Source: Isoptericola peretonis
GTDB lineage: Bacteria > Actinomycetota > Actinomycetes > Actinomycetales > Cellulomonadaceae
DNA: 64,000 nt
Direction of reading: 5' to 3'
Assembly: GCA_023241745.1 (NCBI GenBank)
Contig: JALQCY010000003.1
Span: 496,001-560,000 of the forward strand
Shown: in pieces, positions 54,769-64,000 of the stretch
Numbering within the stretch: position 1 is the first letter of the stretch
How the letters are laid out: the number at the start of each line of letters is the position of its first letter
Translations under genes and position numbers: made by a program
Notes under the pieces: model-generated
The model's input: the letters and a program-made list of their open reading frames with translations, nothing else
Database searches by the model: none
Told to the model about the DNA's origin: nothing

Positions 54769-54786
54769 CCGGCGAAAGGTTCCTCC

Positions 54787-56241
54787 GTGTCCTCCGCATC
54801 CAAGATCCCCGGCACGCAGCCGCGCGAACGCAAGGGGCTGCGCTTCCCCTCGTTCTCGGTCCAGATCCTGCTGGGCCTCGCCCTCGGCGTGCTGCTCGGC
54901 TGGCTCGCGCTGGCCCTCGGCCCGCAGGCCGACGGCGAGACGCCCAACGGGCTGACGACGACGCTCGACACCATCGGGTCGTCGTTCGTCACGCTGCTCA
55001 AGGCGGTCGTGCCGCCGCTGATCTTCACGGCGATCGTCGCGTCGATCGCCAACCTGCGCACCGTCACCAACGCGGCGCGGCTCGCGGGCCAGACACTGCT
55101 CTGGTTCGCGATCACCGCCGCGATCTCGGTGGCGATCGGTATCGGCCTGGGCCTGGTGTTCCAGCCCGGCCACAACACGACCCTCACCACGGCGGAGGCG
55201 GCCGAGCCGTCCAGCACCGGCACCTGGCTGGACTTCCTCAACGGCCTCATCCCCACCAACGTGCTGGGGCTCGGCGCGAAGACGTCGGTCGAGGCCGGCG
55301 CCGACGGCGCCCTGAGCGCCGAGACCGGGATCAGCTTCAACGTGCTGCAGATCCTCGTCGTCGCGCTGGTCATCGGCATCGCCGCGCTGAAGTCGGGCTC
55401 CAAGGCCGACCCGTTCCTCGAGTTCAACAAGTCGGCCCTCGCGATCGTGCAGAAGGTGCTGTGGTGGATCATCCGCCTGGCGCCGCTGGGCACGATGGGC
55501 CTCATCGGCAACGCCGTGGCCACCTACGGCTGGGAGTCGCTGCGCTCGCTCGCCTCGTTCGCCGTGGCGATCTACGTCGGCCTCGCGCTGGTGCTGTTCG
55601 TCGTCTACCCGGTGCTGCTGCGGGCCAACGGCCTGAGCGTGCTCGCCTGGTTCAAGGGCGCGTGGCCCGCGATCCAGCTGGCGTTCGTCTCGCGCTCCTC
55701 GATCGGCACCCTGCCCGTGACGCAGCGCGTCACCGAGCGGAACCTCGGCGTCCCGAGCGAGTACGCGTCGTTCGCCGTCCCGCTGGCCGCCACCACCAAG
55801 ATGGACGGTTGCGCCTCCATCTACCCGGCGATCTCCGCGATCTTCGTGGCGCAGATCTTCGGCGTCGACCTGTCGGTCGGCGACTACCTGCTCATCGCGT
55901 TCGTGTCCGTCGTGGGCTCGGCCGCGACGGCGGGCCTCACCGGCGCGATGGTCATGCTGACCCTCACGCTGTCCACCCTGGGCCTGCCGCTGGCAGGTGT
56001 CGGCCTGCTGCTCGCCGTCGACCCGATCCTCGACATGGGCCGCACCGCGGTGAACGTCGCGGGCCAGACGCTCGTGCCGGCGATCGTCGCCAAGCGCGAG
56101 GGCATCCTCGACGTCGAGCAGTACCGCGCCGCCTCGGCGGAGAACCTGTTCGACGACGGGGACGACGTCGCGCAGGACACCACCGAGGGCGGTGCGGCGC
56201 AGGACGACCGCGAGCTGTCGGAGGCCGGCGCGCGCGCCTGA
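54787..56241 (+). CDS. Dicarboxylate/amino acid:cation symporter (DAACS), possibly for cystine
   Basis: Secondary transporter of 484 residues with the glutamate-transporter fold. Hairpin 1 region reads SRSSIGTLPVTQRV, the helix 7 motif is TTKMDGCASIYP (NMDGT in GltPh), and the helix 8 region is DMGRTAVNVAGQ. The Cys in place of Thr and the upstream Cys-bearing leader peptide suggest a cystine/cysteine or related substrate (TcyP-like role), but this is inference. The GTG start follows GAAAGG. A strong terminator follows. Confidence 0.85.
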   Translation: MSSASKIPGTQPRERKGLRFPSFSVQILLGLALGVLLGWLALALGPQADGETPNGLTTTLDTIGSSFVTLLKAVVPPLIFTAIVASIANLRTVTNAARLAGQTLLWFAITAAISVAIGIGLGLVFQPGHNTTLTTAEAAEPSSTGTWLDFLNGLIPTNVLGLGAKTSVEAGADGALSAETGISFNVLQILVVALVIGIAALKSGSKADPFLEFNKSALAIVQKVLWWIIRLAPLGTMGLIGNAVATYGWESLRSLASFAVAIYVGLALVLFVVYPVLLRANGLSVLAWFKGAWPAIQLAFVSRSSIGTLPVTQRVTERNLGVPSEYASFAVPLAATTKMDGCASIYPAISAIFVAQIFGVDLSVGDYLLIAFVSVVGSAATAGLTGAMVMLTLTLSTLGLPLAGVGLLLAVDPILDMGRTAVNVAGQTLVPAIVAKREGILDVEQYRAASAENLFDDGDDVAQDTTEGGAAQDDRELSEAGARA

Positions 56242-56258
56242 CGTCCGGCCGCACGACG

Positions 56259-56298
56259 ACGAGGGCCCGGCGGGACGACGATCCCGCCGGGCCCTCGT
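56259..56298 (+). terminator. Terminator after the symporter gene
   Basis: Seventeen-base perfect stem with a six-base loop (arms 56259-56275 and 56282-56298), 17 bases after the stop codon. There is no long U-run, as is usual for actinobacterial terminators. Confidence 0.75.
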
Positions 56299-56365
56299 GC
56301 GTCCCGGAGCCCGTAGGGCGGGAATGCGCTGGACCCGGCGTGGGCCCGACCGGCAGGGTGCCCGC

Positions 56366-57109
56366 ATGGACGTCACCGGGGACGAGACACGCGCGGCCTG
56401 GGCGGTCGCGTCGCGCAAGTACACCGACGAGTACGACGTGCTCCTGGAGCAGGCGCGCACGGCCGAGCTGTTCCCCGCCGAGGTGGCGGCTCTCGGGGAG
56501 GTCGTGCCGGGCGCCGACGTGGTGCACCCGATGAGCGGGCACGGCCTGGACGACATCGCCCTGGCCCGGCTCGGCGCCCGGTCGGTGCACGGCGTGGACT
56601 ACAGCGAACCCGCCCTCTCGAGCGCGCGACGGCGCGCCGAGGCGCTCGGCCTCCCGTGCCGGTACACGGCGGCCACCATGCCGGACAGCGGCCTCGACGA
56701 CGCGTGCGCCGACGTCGTCTACACCGGCAAAGGCGCGCTCATCTGGGTTCCCGACCTGCCGGCGTTCCTCGCCGAGTGCCGCCGCCTGCTGCGGCCGGGC
56801 GGCCGGTTCTACGTCTACGAGGCCCACCCGACGGTGCCGCTGTGGGCGTGGGACGACGACGAGATCCGCGTGCGTCCCGACCGGGGGTACTTCGAGCGGT
56901 CGCACGTCAACGACACGTTCCCCGCGCACGGCGCCGTCGAGCGACAGCGCACGCTCGCCGAGACGGTCATGGCGTGCCTGCGCGCGGGGTTCACGATCGA
57001 GCACCTGGAGGAGCACCCCGAGCCGTTCTGGCGCCCAGCCGGGCTCGACGCCGCCGCGTGGGACGGGCGCGTCCCGAACGCGTTCAGCCTGCTCGCCCGG
57101 CGGTCCTGA
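56366..57109 (+). CDS. Class I SAM-dependent methyltransferase
   Basis: A 247-residue methyltransferase fold. SAM-binding motif I is the degenerate VVHPMSGHGLDDIALARLGA, with acidic loop HGVDYSEPAL, then DVVYTGKGALIWVPDL as motif IV and LLRPGGRFYVYEAHP as motif V/VI. Substrate unknown. Its 3' end overlaps the convergent pxpBC gene by 26 bases. Confidence 0.85.
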   Translation: MDVTGDETRAAWAVASRKYTDEYDVLLEQARTAELFPAEVAALGEVVPGADVVHPMSGHGLDDIALARLGARSVHGVDYSEPALSSARRRAEALGLPCRYTAATMPDSGLDDACADVVYTGKGALIWVPDLPAFLAECRRLLRPGGRFYVYEAHPTVPLWAWDDDEIRVRPDRGYFERSHVNDTFPAHGAVERQRTLAETVMACLRAGFTIEHLEEHPEPFWRPAGLDAAAWDGRVPNAFSLLARRS

Positions 57110-58739
57110 CGCCGAACCGCACCAGGGAGCCGGGCGACAGCTGCCCCAGCAACCACACGTGCGACGACCGCACCGCGCCGATCACCGGGTAGCCACCTGT
57201 GAGCGGATGGTCCACGCCGAACAGCACGGGCAGGCCGTCGGGCGGCACCTGGACGGCGCCCGTCACGCAGCCCTCGCTGGGCAGCTCGCCCCCGCGGGCC
57301 GCCTCCGTCCGGGTCAGGGGTGCCCCGTCCAGCCGCAGGCCCACACGGTCGGACCGGTCGGTGACCCGCCACAGCTGGTCATGCAAGCGGGCGACCGCGT
57401 CCGGGGCGAACCAGTCGTCGTGCGGGCCGAGCACCAGCGGGAGTGTCGTGACCTCGCCCGGGGTGGGCAGCGCCAACGGATCCGGCGCCCCGACGTCACC
57501 CGTCGCGACGGCGTCCGGGGTGCCGCCCCTGTCGACCGTGAGCAGGGCGCCCGCGCCCGGCGTCGCGGGTCCGAGGCCGGCGAGGGTGTCGGTCGAGCGC
57601 GAGCCGAGGACGGGCGGCGCGTCGACGCCGCCGCGGACGCCGACGTAGGTGCGCCACCCGCGCGCCGGCGCGCGGAGCTCGAGCTCGTCGCCGTCGCGCA
57701 GTCGGAACGGGCGTGCGAGCGGAGCCCGGCGGGGGTCGTCCGTGCCGTCGAGCTCGCCGGCACGGTGCACGACGGCGCGCGCGTCCGCCCCGGCGAGCGC
57801 GACGACGACGTCACCCCGGGCGCGCAGCCGCAGCCCGCCCCCCGCGGCCTCGACGGCGGCTGCGCCGACCGGGTTGCCGACCGCCCGGTTCGCGGCACGC
57901 AGGCTGCGCGGGTCGGCGGCCCCGGCCGCGGACACGCCGAGGTGTGCGCGGCCCGGCCGACCGAGGTCCTGCACCAGCGCCTGGAGGCCGGGCGCGACGA
58001 CCTCCAGCCCGGCGCCCCCGGCCGTCGGCGCGGTGGTCTCGACCCGCGTCGGCGGCTCGGACCGTCCCGCCGAGCCAGGGCTGCCGCCGTCGGCGGGCCG
58101 GCCCGCGCGCACGGCCTCCCGCACGGCGGTGAAGCGCACCCGGTCGCCGGGGGCCCACGGGGTGGGCGGGTCGCGGTCGGCGTCCCAGGTGACGACGTCG
58201 GTGCGGCCCACGAGCTGCCACCCGCCCGGGCTGGCGCGCGGGTAGACCCCCGAGTACGGGCCGGCCAGCGCCACGGAGCCGGCGGGCACCCGCGTGCGCG
58301 GGCTCTCGCGTCGCGGCACGACCAGCCGGTCGTCGTCACCCGTCAGGTACGCGAACCCCGGCGCGAAGCCCACGAACCCCACCACCCACGACGCCCCCGT
58401 GTGCCGCCGCACCACCTCCTCCGGGCTGCAGCCGAGCAGCCGCGCGACGTCGGACAGGTCCTCGCCGTCGTACACCGTGGGGACCTGGAGGGCGCCGCCT
58501 CGCTTGCCCGGCCACGAGCGCCCCGCGGGCGACGAGGCGCGCTCCCGCAGCGCGGCGGTGAGGCGCGGCGCGGGCAGCCGCCACGGGTCGAACGGGACCA
58601 GCAGGGTGCGCGCGCCGGGCACCGTCTGCCCGACGCCGGGCACCGGGTCGTCGTGCAGCGACGCGTGCAGCGCCAGCGCCTGGTCGAGGTCGTCCACCTC
58701 GACGAGCAGCGCGTCGTCGCGAGCGGGCAGGACGCGCAC
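57084..58739 (-). CDS. 5-oxoprolinase subunits B and C, fused (PxpBC)
   Basis: ATP-dependent 5-oxoprolinase component of 551 residues that, with PxpA, opens 5-oxoproline to glutamate. Residues 1-220 are PxpB/KipI-like (TGASWVVGFVGFAPGFAYL; YSGVYPRASPGGWQLVG). A short linker leads to the PxpC/KipA-like half from about 245 (APGLQALVQDLGRPGRAHLG; RTYVGVRGGVDAPPVLGSRS; SDRVGLRLDGAPL). In many bacteria these are two genes. The GTG start follows the pxpA stop by two bases. Confidence 0.9.
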   Translation of the reverse strand: MRVLPARDDALLVEVDDLDQALALHASLHDDPVPGVGQTVPGARTLLVPFDPWRLPAPRLTAALRERASSPAGRSWPGKRGGALQVPTVYDGEDLSDVARLLGCSPEEVVRRHTGASWVVGFVGFAPGFAYLTGDDDRLVVPRRESPRTRVPAGSVALAGPYSGVYPRASPGGWQLVGRTDVVTWDADRDPPTPWAPGDRVRFTAVREAVRAGRPADGGSPGSAGRSEPPTRVETTAPTAGGAGLEVVAPGLQALVQDLGRPGRAHLGVSAAGAADPRSLRAANRAVGNPVGAAAVEAAGGGLRLRARGDVVVALAGADARAVVHRAGELDGTDDPRRAPLARPFRLRDGDELELRAPARGWRTYVGVRGGVDAPPVLGSRSTDTLAGLGPATPGAGALLTVDRGGTPDAVATGDVGAPDPLALPTPGEVTTLPLVLGPHDDWFAPDAVARLHDQLWRVTDRSDRVGLRLDGAPLTRTEAARGGELPSEGCVTGAVQVPPDGLPVLFGVDHPLTGGYPVIGAVRSSHVWLLGQLSPGSLVRFGVRTAGRAG

Positions 58740-58741
58740 CG

Positions 58742-59518
58742 TCAGCGTCCCGCGGCCGCCGGCGCGAACGGGGCGAGGCGGACGCCCCCGGCGTCGAGCA
58801 CCTCGCGGACGCGGCGGGCCATCGCGACGGCGCCGGGGGAGTCGCCGTGCACGCACACCGAGTCGGCGCGCACGGCGACGTCCGTGCCGTCGACGGCCTC
58901 CACCACACCCTCGGTGACGAGGCGCAGCATGCGTCGGGCGACGACGTCGGGGTCGTGCAGGACGGCGCCGGGCTCGCCCCGTGGGACGAGCGTGCCGGCG
59001 GGGGTGTACGCCCGGTCGGCGAACGCCTCCACGGCGGTGCGGAGCCCGGCGGCCTCGGCGGCGGCGAGGGCCGGGGTGCCGGGCAGGCCGAGCAGCACGA
59101 GGGACGGGTCGGCGGCGGCGACCGCGGCGGCGACGTCCGCCGCGACCCGCTCGTCGACCGCCGCGGTGTTGTAGAGAGCGCCGTGCGGCTTCACGTAGGT
59201 GACGCGCGTGCCCTCGGCCGCGGCCAGCGCCTGCAGGGCGCCGACCTGGTAGACGACGTCGGCCTGCAGCTCGACGGAGGGCACGTCCATCGCCCTGCGG
59301 CCGAAGCCCACCAGGTCCCGGTAGCCGACGTGCGCCCCCACGGTCACGCCCCGGGTCGCGGCGAGCCGCACCGTGCGGCGGATGGTCGCCGGGTCGCCGG
59401 CGTGGAAGCCGCACGCGACGTTCGCCGACGACACCACCTCGAGCATCGCCTCGTCGTCGCCCAGCGCCCAGGCGCCGAAGCCCTCCCCGAGGTCGCTGTT
59501 GAGGTCGACGGTGGTCAT
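58742..59518 (-). CDS. pxpA: 5-oxoprolinase subunit A (LamB/YcsF family)
   Basis: A 258-residue LamB/YcsF protein, partner of PxpBC. Signatures are [14 protein letters not shown] at the N-terminus, [39 protein letters not shown] and [11 protein letters not shown]. It forms an operon with the downstream fused subunits. 5-Oxoproline arises spontaneously from glutamine and glutamate, so this is a damage-clearance enzyme. Confidence 0.93.
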   Translation of the reverse strand: MTTVDLNSDLGEGFGAWALGDDEAMLEVVSSANVACGFHAGDPATIRRTVRLAATRGVTVGAHVGYRDLVGFGRRAMDVPSVELQADVVYQVGALQALAAAEGTRVTYVKPHGALYNTAAVDERVAADVAAAVAAADPSLVLLGLPGTPALAAAEAAGLRTAVEAFADRAYTPAGTLVPRGEPGAVLHDPDVVARRMLRLVTEGVVEAVDGTDVAVRADSVCVHGDSPGAVAMARRVREVLDAGGVRLAPFAPAAAGR

Positions 59519-59739
59519 GCCGTCCAGTCTGCCTCCGGCGGGCGGCCCCGGGCGGGGCGTAACAGGCCTTCTCCGATGATGAACGGATGAGCACCGAGTG
59601 AACTCTCGTCGTCGGGGTGGCAGAAGAGCGGCTCGGGGCGCACAGTGGGTGAACGGACCTGTCGCCTGTGTCACACGACGACGCGTGGGTGTGGCAGGAT
59701 CCGAGCGCTGAGCAGTGCCGATGGGGGAGGTTCGTCGTC

Positions 59740-62121
59740 GTGAGGTCTCCGATGGACACCGGCTCGGGCGCGCGCGCGGACACCGGCGGGACGGCGGTGC
59801 GGCGCCGGTCCCGGCTGGCGAGGGTGTTCTCCACCTCCGCCGCGTCGTGCGTCCTCGCCGCCGCGCTCGTCGCGGCTCCCGTGGCCGGGTTCCCGTGGAG
59901 CCCCGTCGGCGTCGACTCCCTCGCGGCCGACCAGCACACCCCGGACGTCGGTCCCGGCAGTCCCGTCGGCGAGGGCGTCTCCGTGGGCGTGGTCGGCACG
60001 AGGACGTCGAACGGCCCGACGACGGTCCAGGAGGTGCTCGGCGTCCTCGAACGTGCGGAGCTCGCCGCGAAGGACGCCGGCCGCAGGCTGACCCCGCAGG
60101 TGGAGCAGGCGGCCGCCGAGCTGGGCATGCTGCTCAGCACGTACCTGGCGCAGGAGCAGGCCGCGTCGACCGAGCGGCCGTTCGCCGCCGCCGACGCCGA
60201 GCCGCCCGCGCCGCTCGTCCCCGCCCCTCCCGCTCACGTCGTCCCGCCGCCGGTGGCCCCGGACATGGACACCGACAGGGACACCGACATGGACACGGGC
60301 ACGGACGAGGCGCCGGTGCTCGAGGTCGCCGACGACGTGGTGGCCCGCCCGGTCGCGAACCGCGTCGCAGACCTGCCCGGGCCCGAGCCGAAGCCCGAGC
60401 CCGGCCCCTCGGGCACGCCGTCGACCGGGGAGTCCGACGACGGGTCCGACGGCGCGGGCCACGACGCGGCGCACGACGCCGGACGGGTGACCTTCGACGA
60501 CGTCGTCGTCGCCGCGACGCGGCTGGCCACGCTCCTCGACCCGGCGACCGCGACCCTCCCGGCCGGCATCCTGCCGGCGGGGGACGACGGGACGGTCGCC
60601 GCCCGGGCCACGCTGACGGCCGGCCTTCTGCAGGTGGTCGAGAAGTACGGCGCCAGCACGGCGGGCTTCGCCAACGGCCGGATCCCGACCTCGACGCTGT
60701 GCCCGCTCGACTTCGCCCCCGGCCACATGCTCCGCTGCGACGCGGCCGAGCAGCTCACGGCCCTCAGCGCGGCGTACGAGCGGGAGTTCGGGGTGCCGAT
60801 CCCGATGACCGACTCGTACCGCACCCTGGAGTCGCAGATCCGCCTCAAGGCCACGAAGGGCTGGCTCGCCGCCACGCCGGGCACGTCGAACCACGGCTGG
60901 GGACTCGCCGTCGACCTCGGTCTGCCGATCTCCACCGGCACGTCGGCCGAGTACGTGTGGATGCGCGTGCACGCGCCCGACTACGGCTGGGACAACCCGT
61001 CGTGGGCGCGGCTGACGGGCTCCAAGCCCGAGCCGTGGCACTTCGAGTTCTTCGCCGCCGGCCCGATCCCCGACCGCGCGTGGGACGCGACGGACGTGGA
61101 CGGCTGGGACGGTGGGGGCAGCACGGCCGCCGCCTCCGGCGACCGGCCTCAGGGCGACAAGGCGACGGGCGACGGGGCGAAGAAGGGCGACGGCGCGAAG
61201 CCCACGGACCGCGACGCGTCCGACTCCGGCAAGAAGGGCCCGAGCAAGGGCGGCAAGGGCACCGGGCCGGGCACAGGCGGCACCTCGTCGGGCGACCGGG
61301 ACCCCGCGCCGGACGCGACCGAGAAGGCCCGGGTCACCGTGCCCGACGTCACCGGTCAGTCCCTCGCCGCGGCCACGAAGCGCCTCCGAGGGCTCGGGTT
61401 CGAGGTCGCGACGAAGGTGCAGGACAGCAGCGAGCCCAAGAACGAGGTGCTCGACACTCCGCGCGCGGGCTCGAAGATGACGAAGGGGTCGACGGTCACG
61501 CTCGTCGTCTCCAGCGGTCCGCCGAAGGTCGTCACGGTGGAGGTGCCCGGCGTCGCAGGCCAGGACCGCGCGGCGGCGAAGCAGGAGCTGCAGAGCCTGG
61601 GTCTCGTCGTGACCGTGGTCGAGGAGGCCAGCACGAAGCAGCCGGCCGGGGTCGCCCTGCGCACCGATCCTCGCGCGGGGACCGACGTGGCCCCGAGGTC
61701 GACGGTCACCCTGGTCGTCTCGAGCGGCCCGCCGCCGGCCGAGCAGGTGGAGATCCCCGACGTCACCGGGTGGACGGTCGCCGACGCGACGGCGGAGCTC
61801 GAAGGGCTCGGGTTCGTGGTCGCCACGGAAGGCGCCGTCGAGGACGACGACCTGATCGTCGAGACGCAGGGCGCGGGCGACCTGGTGGACAAGGGCTCGA
61901 CCGTCGTCCTCACGGGTGGTGCGGCGGAGCCGCTCCCCGACGTGGCCGGGATGACGGTCGCCGCCGCCCGGGAGGAGCTCGAGGCGCAGGGGTTCGTGGC
62001 GGTCACCGCCGAGGACGTCGCCGAGGACGCCGTCGTCGTGGAGACCGACGTCGCCGCGGGCGAGCTCGTGCTGCTGGGGACCGAGGTCACCCTCGTCGTC
62101 TCGACGGGCACGGGCGGGTGA
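59740..62121 (+). CDS. VanY-type D,D-carboxypeptidase with four PASTA domains
   Basis: Secreted or membrane-anchored peptidoglycan enzyme of 793 residues. A basic cytoplasmic start leads to a membrane segment at about 30-50. A long Pro/Asp-rich region follows, then an M15B (VanY) domain at about 350-440 with the zinc motif [12 protein letters not shown] and the second His in EPWHFEFF. A Lys/Gly-rich linker (450-525) precedes four PASTA repeats (about 530-793; [38 protein letters not shown] and two more). PASTA repeats usually belong to kinases or penicillin-binding proteins. GGGGGAGG lies before the GTG. The 221 bases upstream show nothing further. Confidence 0.9.
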   Translation: MRSPMDTGSGARADTGGTAVRRRSRLARVFSTSAASCVLAAALVAAPVAGFPWSPVGVDSLAADQHTPDVGPGSPVGEGVSVGVVGTRTSNGPTTVQEVLGVLERAELAAKDAGRRLTPQVEQAAAELGMLLSTYLAQEQAASTERPFAAADAEPPAPLVPAPPAHVVPPPVAPDMDTDRDTDMDTGTDEAPVLEVADDVVARPVANRVADLPGPEPKPEPGPSGTPSTGESDDGSDGAGHDAAHDAGRVTFDDVVVAATRLATLLDPATATLPAGILPAGDDGTVAARATLTAGLLQVVEKYGASTAGFANGRIPTSTLCPLDFAPGHMLRCDAAEQLTALSAAYEREFGVPIPMTDSYRTLESQIRLKATKGWLAATPGTSNHGWGLAVDLGLPISTGTSAEYVWMRVHAPDYGWDNPSWARLTGSKPEPWHFEFFAAGPIPDRAWDATDVDGWDGGGSTAAASGDRPQGDKATGDGAKKGDGAKPTDRDASDSGKKGPSKGGKGTGPGTGGTSSGDRDPAPDATEKARVTVPDVTGQSLAAATKRLRGLGFEVATKVQDSSEPKNEVLDTPRAGSKMTKGSTVTLVVSSGPPKVVTVEVPGVAGQDRAAAKQELQSLGLVVTVVEEASTKQPAGVALRTDPRAGTDVAPRSTVTLVVSSGPPPAEQVEIPDVTGWTVADATAELEGLGFVVATEGAVEDDDLIVETQGAGDLVDKGSTVVLTGGAAEPLPDVAGMTVAAAREELEAQGFVAVTAEDVAEDAVVVETDVAAGELVLLGTEVTLVVSTGTGG

Positions 62122-62705
62122 CGTCCTCCGCGCCGGCCGCGGAGGAGACCCCCGGCGAGCGGCGGACGCGCGAGGCGCTGGAGGCGTCGGGGATCGCGTT
62201 CGAGATCGTGCGGCACGGGCCGGTGCGCTCGCTCGCGGAGGCGGCCGCCGCGCGCGGGATCACGCCGTCCCAGGTGATCAAGACGATCGTGGTGCGCCGC
62301 GGCGAGGGCGACTTCCTGTTCGTGCTGGTGCCGGGCGACCGCACGATCTCGTGGCCCCGGCTGCGCGCTCTGCTGGGCGTGTCGCGGCTGTCGATGCCGG
62401 ACAAGGAGACGGCACGCGAGGTCACCGGGTACGAGCGGGGCACGATCACGCCGTTCGGCTCGCTCACGCCGTGGCCCGTGGTCGCGGACTCCCGCGTCGT
62501 CGGGCCGGGTCGGGTGTCGGTCGGGGGCGGCGGTCACGGCGTGTCGGTGACGGTCGACGGCGAGGCGCTGGTGCGTGCCCTCGACGCCCGGGTCGCGGAC
62601 GTGACCGACCTGGACGACCCTGGACCGGCGGGAAACACCCGCCCGGAGCCGGCCACGCCGGCGCCGACCCGCCGGAACGATCGGACTCTGGACGAATCCG
62701 TCTGA
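62118..62705 (+). CDS. YbaK/ProX-type aminoacyl-tRNA deacylase
   Basis: A 195-residue protein of the YbaK/EbsC family, which hydrolyses mischarged tRNA such as Cys-tRNA(Pro). Motifs include ARGITPSQVIKTIVVR and ERGTITPFGS with the conserved Gly-Ser loop, and VGGGGHGVSVTVDG. A Pro/Thr-rich tail of about 35 residues is non-conserved. Its GTG overlaps the VanY-PASTA stop (GTGA), implying coupled translation although the functions look unrelated. Confidence 0.88.
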   Translation: MTSSAPAAEETPGERRTREALEASGIAFEIVRHGPVRSLAEAAAARGITPSQVIKTIVVRRGEGDFLFVLVPGDRTISWPRLRALLGVSRLSMPDKETAREVTGYERGTITPFGSLTPWPVVADSRVVGPGRVSVGGGGHGVSVTVDGEALVRALDARVADVTDLDDPGPAGNTRPEPATPAPTRRNDRTLDESV

Positions 62706-62801
62706 CGGGGGAACACTCGACGCGGGCCGTTCGCTGTACGGAGAGGACGCAGACCGCGTCCCCACACCGCACGGCCCCACGCACGGGAGCATCACGACCA
62801 C

Positions 62802-63170
62802 ATGGACATCGACAGCAGCAGCGACCCCGGACCGAGCTCGGGGATCACGTCCCGGACCACCGACGAGGCGACCGTCCTCACCCTGTGGGGCGAGGTCGAC
62901 GCGGCGCTGCGCGAGGCGGCGAGCGACGCCATGGCCGCGCTCGCCGGCCGGGCCACCCCGCACCCCATCGTCCTGGACACCCGGGACGTGACGTTCATCG
63001 ACTCCTCCGGGGTCGCCTTCATCCTGCAGGTGTACATGCTGGGCCAGGAGACGGGCACGCCCGTGAGCCTGTACCAGCCGTCCGAGGCGGTCGCCGAGGT
63101 GCTCGACATGGTCGGCATGGGCGGCCGGATCCCCCTGGCCGAGGCGGAGCCCGCCAGCCGGGTCGGCTGA
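62802..63170 (+). CDS. STAS-domain anti-sigma factor antagonist
   Basis: A 122-residue SpoIIAA-like protein with one STAS domain. The phosphorylatable Ser is in DVTFIDSSGVAFILQVY. It would bind an anti-sigma kinase and release a sigma factor when dephosphorylated. No cognate kinase, phosphatase or sigma gene lies in the window. GGGAG precedes the ATG at a wide spacing. Confidence 0.88.
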   Translation: MDIDSSSDPGPSSGITSRTTDEATVLTLWGEVDAALREAASDAMAALAGRATPHPIVLDTRDVTFIDSSGVAFILQVYMLGQETGTPVSLYQPSEAVAEVLDMVGMGGRIPLAEAEPASRVG

Positions 63171-63173
63171 CAG

Positions 63174-64000
63174 TTGGCCGATCCTCGGGCGCTCGACCCC
63201 ACGGTCGTGCGCGCGGCGCGTCTCGCCGCCACGGGCCTGCATGATCCTCGCCTGTCCGACGTGCCCGCGGTCGTCGGCGACCTCCTCGCCGTGCAGGGCC
63301 AAGAGCTGCAGCCCGCGCTCTGGGGCCTGTCGCGGCGGGTGGCGCCGGCGTCCCGCCCGGGGCGCGCTGCCGTGAACGAGGCGCTCGCCGCGGGCGAGGT
63401 GCTGCGCACGCACGCGCTGCGCCCCACCTGGCACCTCGTGCGCCCCCAGGACGCCCGCTGGCTGCTCGAGCTCACCGCCCCGCGGGTCGCGAGGCTGATG
63501 GCGTCGACGGAGAAGGCGTGGAAGCTCGGCGACCTCGGCCCCGGGACGGACGCCGTCGCCACCGCGGTCGCTGACGGGCCGCGCACCCGTGCCCAGATCC
63601 GGCAGGAGCTGGTCGACCGCGGCGTGCTCGACCCCGACGCGCCGGGCATCGCGTTCACGCAGATGCTCATGCACGCCGAGCTGCAGCGGCTCGTCATCAG
63701 CGGCCCGCCTCCGGACGCCACCCCGCTGCAGCACCAGTCGTACGCCGCGTTCGACGACCGCGTGCCCGCGGGCTACGGGCCGCTGGGGGAGCGGTTCGAC
63801 GCCGAGGCGGCCGTCCTCGAGCTGTGGCGCCGCTACCTGCCGGGGCGGGCGTTCGCCACGCTCAACGACCTGCGCCTGTGGAGCGACGTCACGGTCCGCG
63901 ACCTCAGGCCGGCGCTGGCTGCGCTGGTCGACGCCGGCGAGGCGGTCGAGGTGGCGGGCGCGGGCGACCTCGACGGACTGACCCTCGTCGCGACGGCCGG
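63174..64000 (+). CDS. Winged-helix DNA-binding (AlkZ-like) protein, 3' end outside window
   Basis: Open to the window end, at least 275 residues. It matches the HTH_42/AlkZ family of DNA glycosylases: VGDLLAVQGQELQPALWGLS with a QxQ-type motif, then HALRPTWHLVRPQDARWLL and YLPGRAFATLNDLRLWSDV. AlkZ-type enzymes remove bases at interstrand crosslinks or alkylation damage; many members are untested. The start is probably TTG 63174, three bases after the STAS stop; a GTG eleven codons later is the alternative. Confidence 0.8.
   Translation, partial: MADPRALDPTVVRAARLAATGLHDPRLSDVPAVVGDLLAVQGQELQPALWGLSRRVAPASRPGRAAVNEALAAGEVLRTHALRPTWHLVRPQDARWLLELTAPRVARLMASTEKAWKLGDLGPGTDAVATAVADGPRTRAQIRQELVDRGVLDPDAPGIAFTQMLMHAELQRLVISGPPPDATPLQHQSYAAFDDRVPAGYGPLGERFDAEAAVLELWRRYLPGRAFATLNDLRLWSDVTVRDLRPALAALVDAGEAVEVAGAGDLDGLTLVATA

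Overview
The window is very GC-rich DNA with codons ending in G or C, frequent GTG starts, ATGA and GTGA gene overlaps, and sugar ABC operons that lack their own ATPase. HutR-type histidine catabolism, GAF-ANTAR and PASTA proteins and F420-type enzymes are also present. Together these point to a free-living, polysaccharide-degrading actinobacterium of the Micrococcales, most likely near Cellulomonas, Cellulosimicrobium or Isoptericola. That placement is inferred from gene content; there is no rRNA, tRNA, CRISPR array or insertion sequence here to test it.

Regions. (1) 1-2.7 kb: a NarL-type two-component system and an App1-domain protein. (2) 2.7-14.2 kb: a mannoside utilisation locus with a CUT1 ABC transporter (two permeases, two binding proteins), a LacI regulator, and GH2 and GH92 glycosidases without signal peptides. 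Repeated CAACGTTG operators and two near-identical promoters link the two binding-protein transcripts and the hydrolases to the LacI protein. (3) 14.3-31.3 kb: housekeeping and accessory single genes, including a ZIP transporter, 3-methyladenine glycosylase, ketoacyl synthase, APC permease, macrodomain, PspC, phosphotransferase, GH114-like lipoprotein, HrpA helicase, a second LacI protein, a hydroxyacid dehydrogenase and a WYL regulator. (4) 31.4-34.9 kb: epoxide hydrolase, a siderophore-interacting protein and two lipoproteins. (5) 35-41.8 kb: an M20 amidohydrolase and the histidine operon hutHUI, with a divergent IclR-type hutR and a HutR-like operator between them. (6) 41.9-53.4 kb: an accessory stress block with a LysR regulator, DJ-1 protein, split chrB plus chrA, a DUF1254 protein, a GAF-ANTAR regulator, an alcohol dehydrogenase with its small membrane partner, DoxX, an F420-type reductase fused to hemerythrin, and a MarR regulator. 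This block also carries gene remnants, including a second chrB scrap. (7) 53.4-64 kb: an arginase-family enzyme that could complete histidine breakdown, a Cys-containing leader peptide before a DAACS symporter, a methyltransferase, 5-oxoprolinase genes, a D,D-carboxypeptidase with four PASTA domains, a YbaK-type deacylase, a STAS protein and a partial winged-helix (AlkZ-like) protein.

The most notable signals are the candidate cysteine-responsive leader before the symporter, the 30-base palindrome inside an apparently leaderless chrB promoter, the twin promoters of the sugar locus, the reductase-hemerythrin fusion, and the VanY-PASTA architecture. No wholly new multi-gene system is evident.
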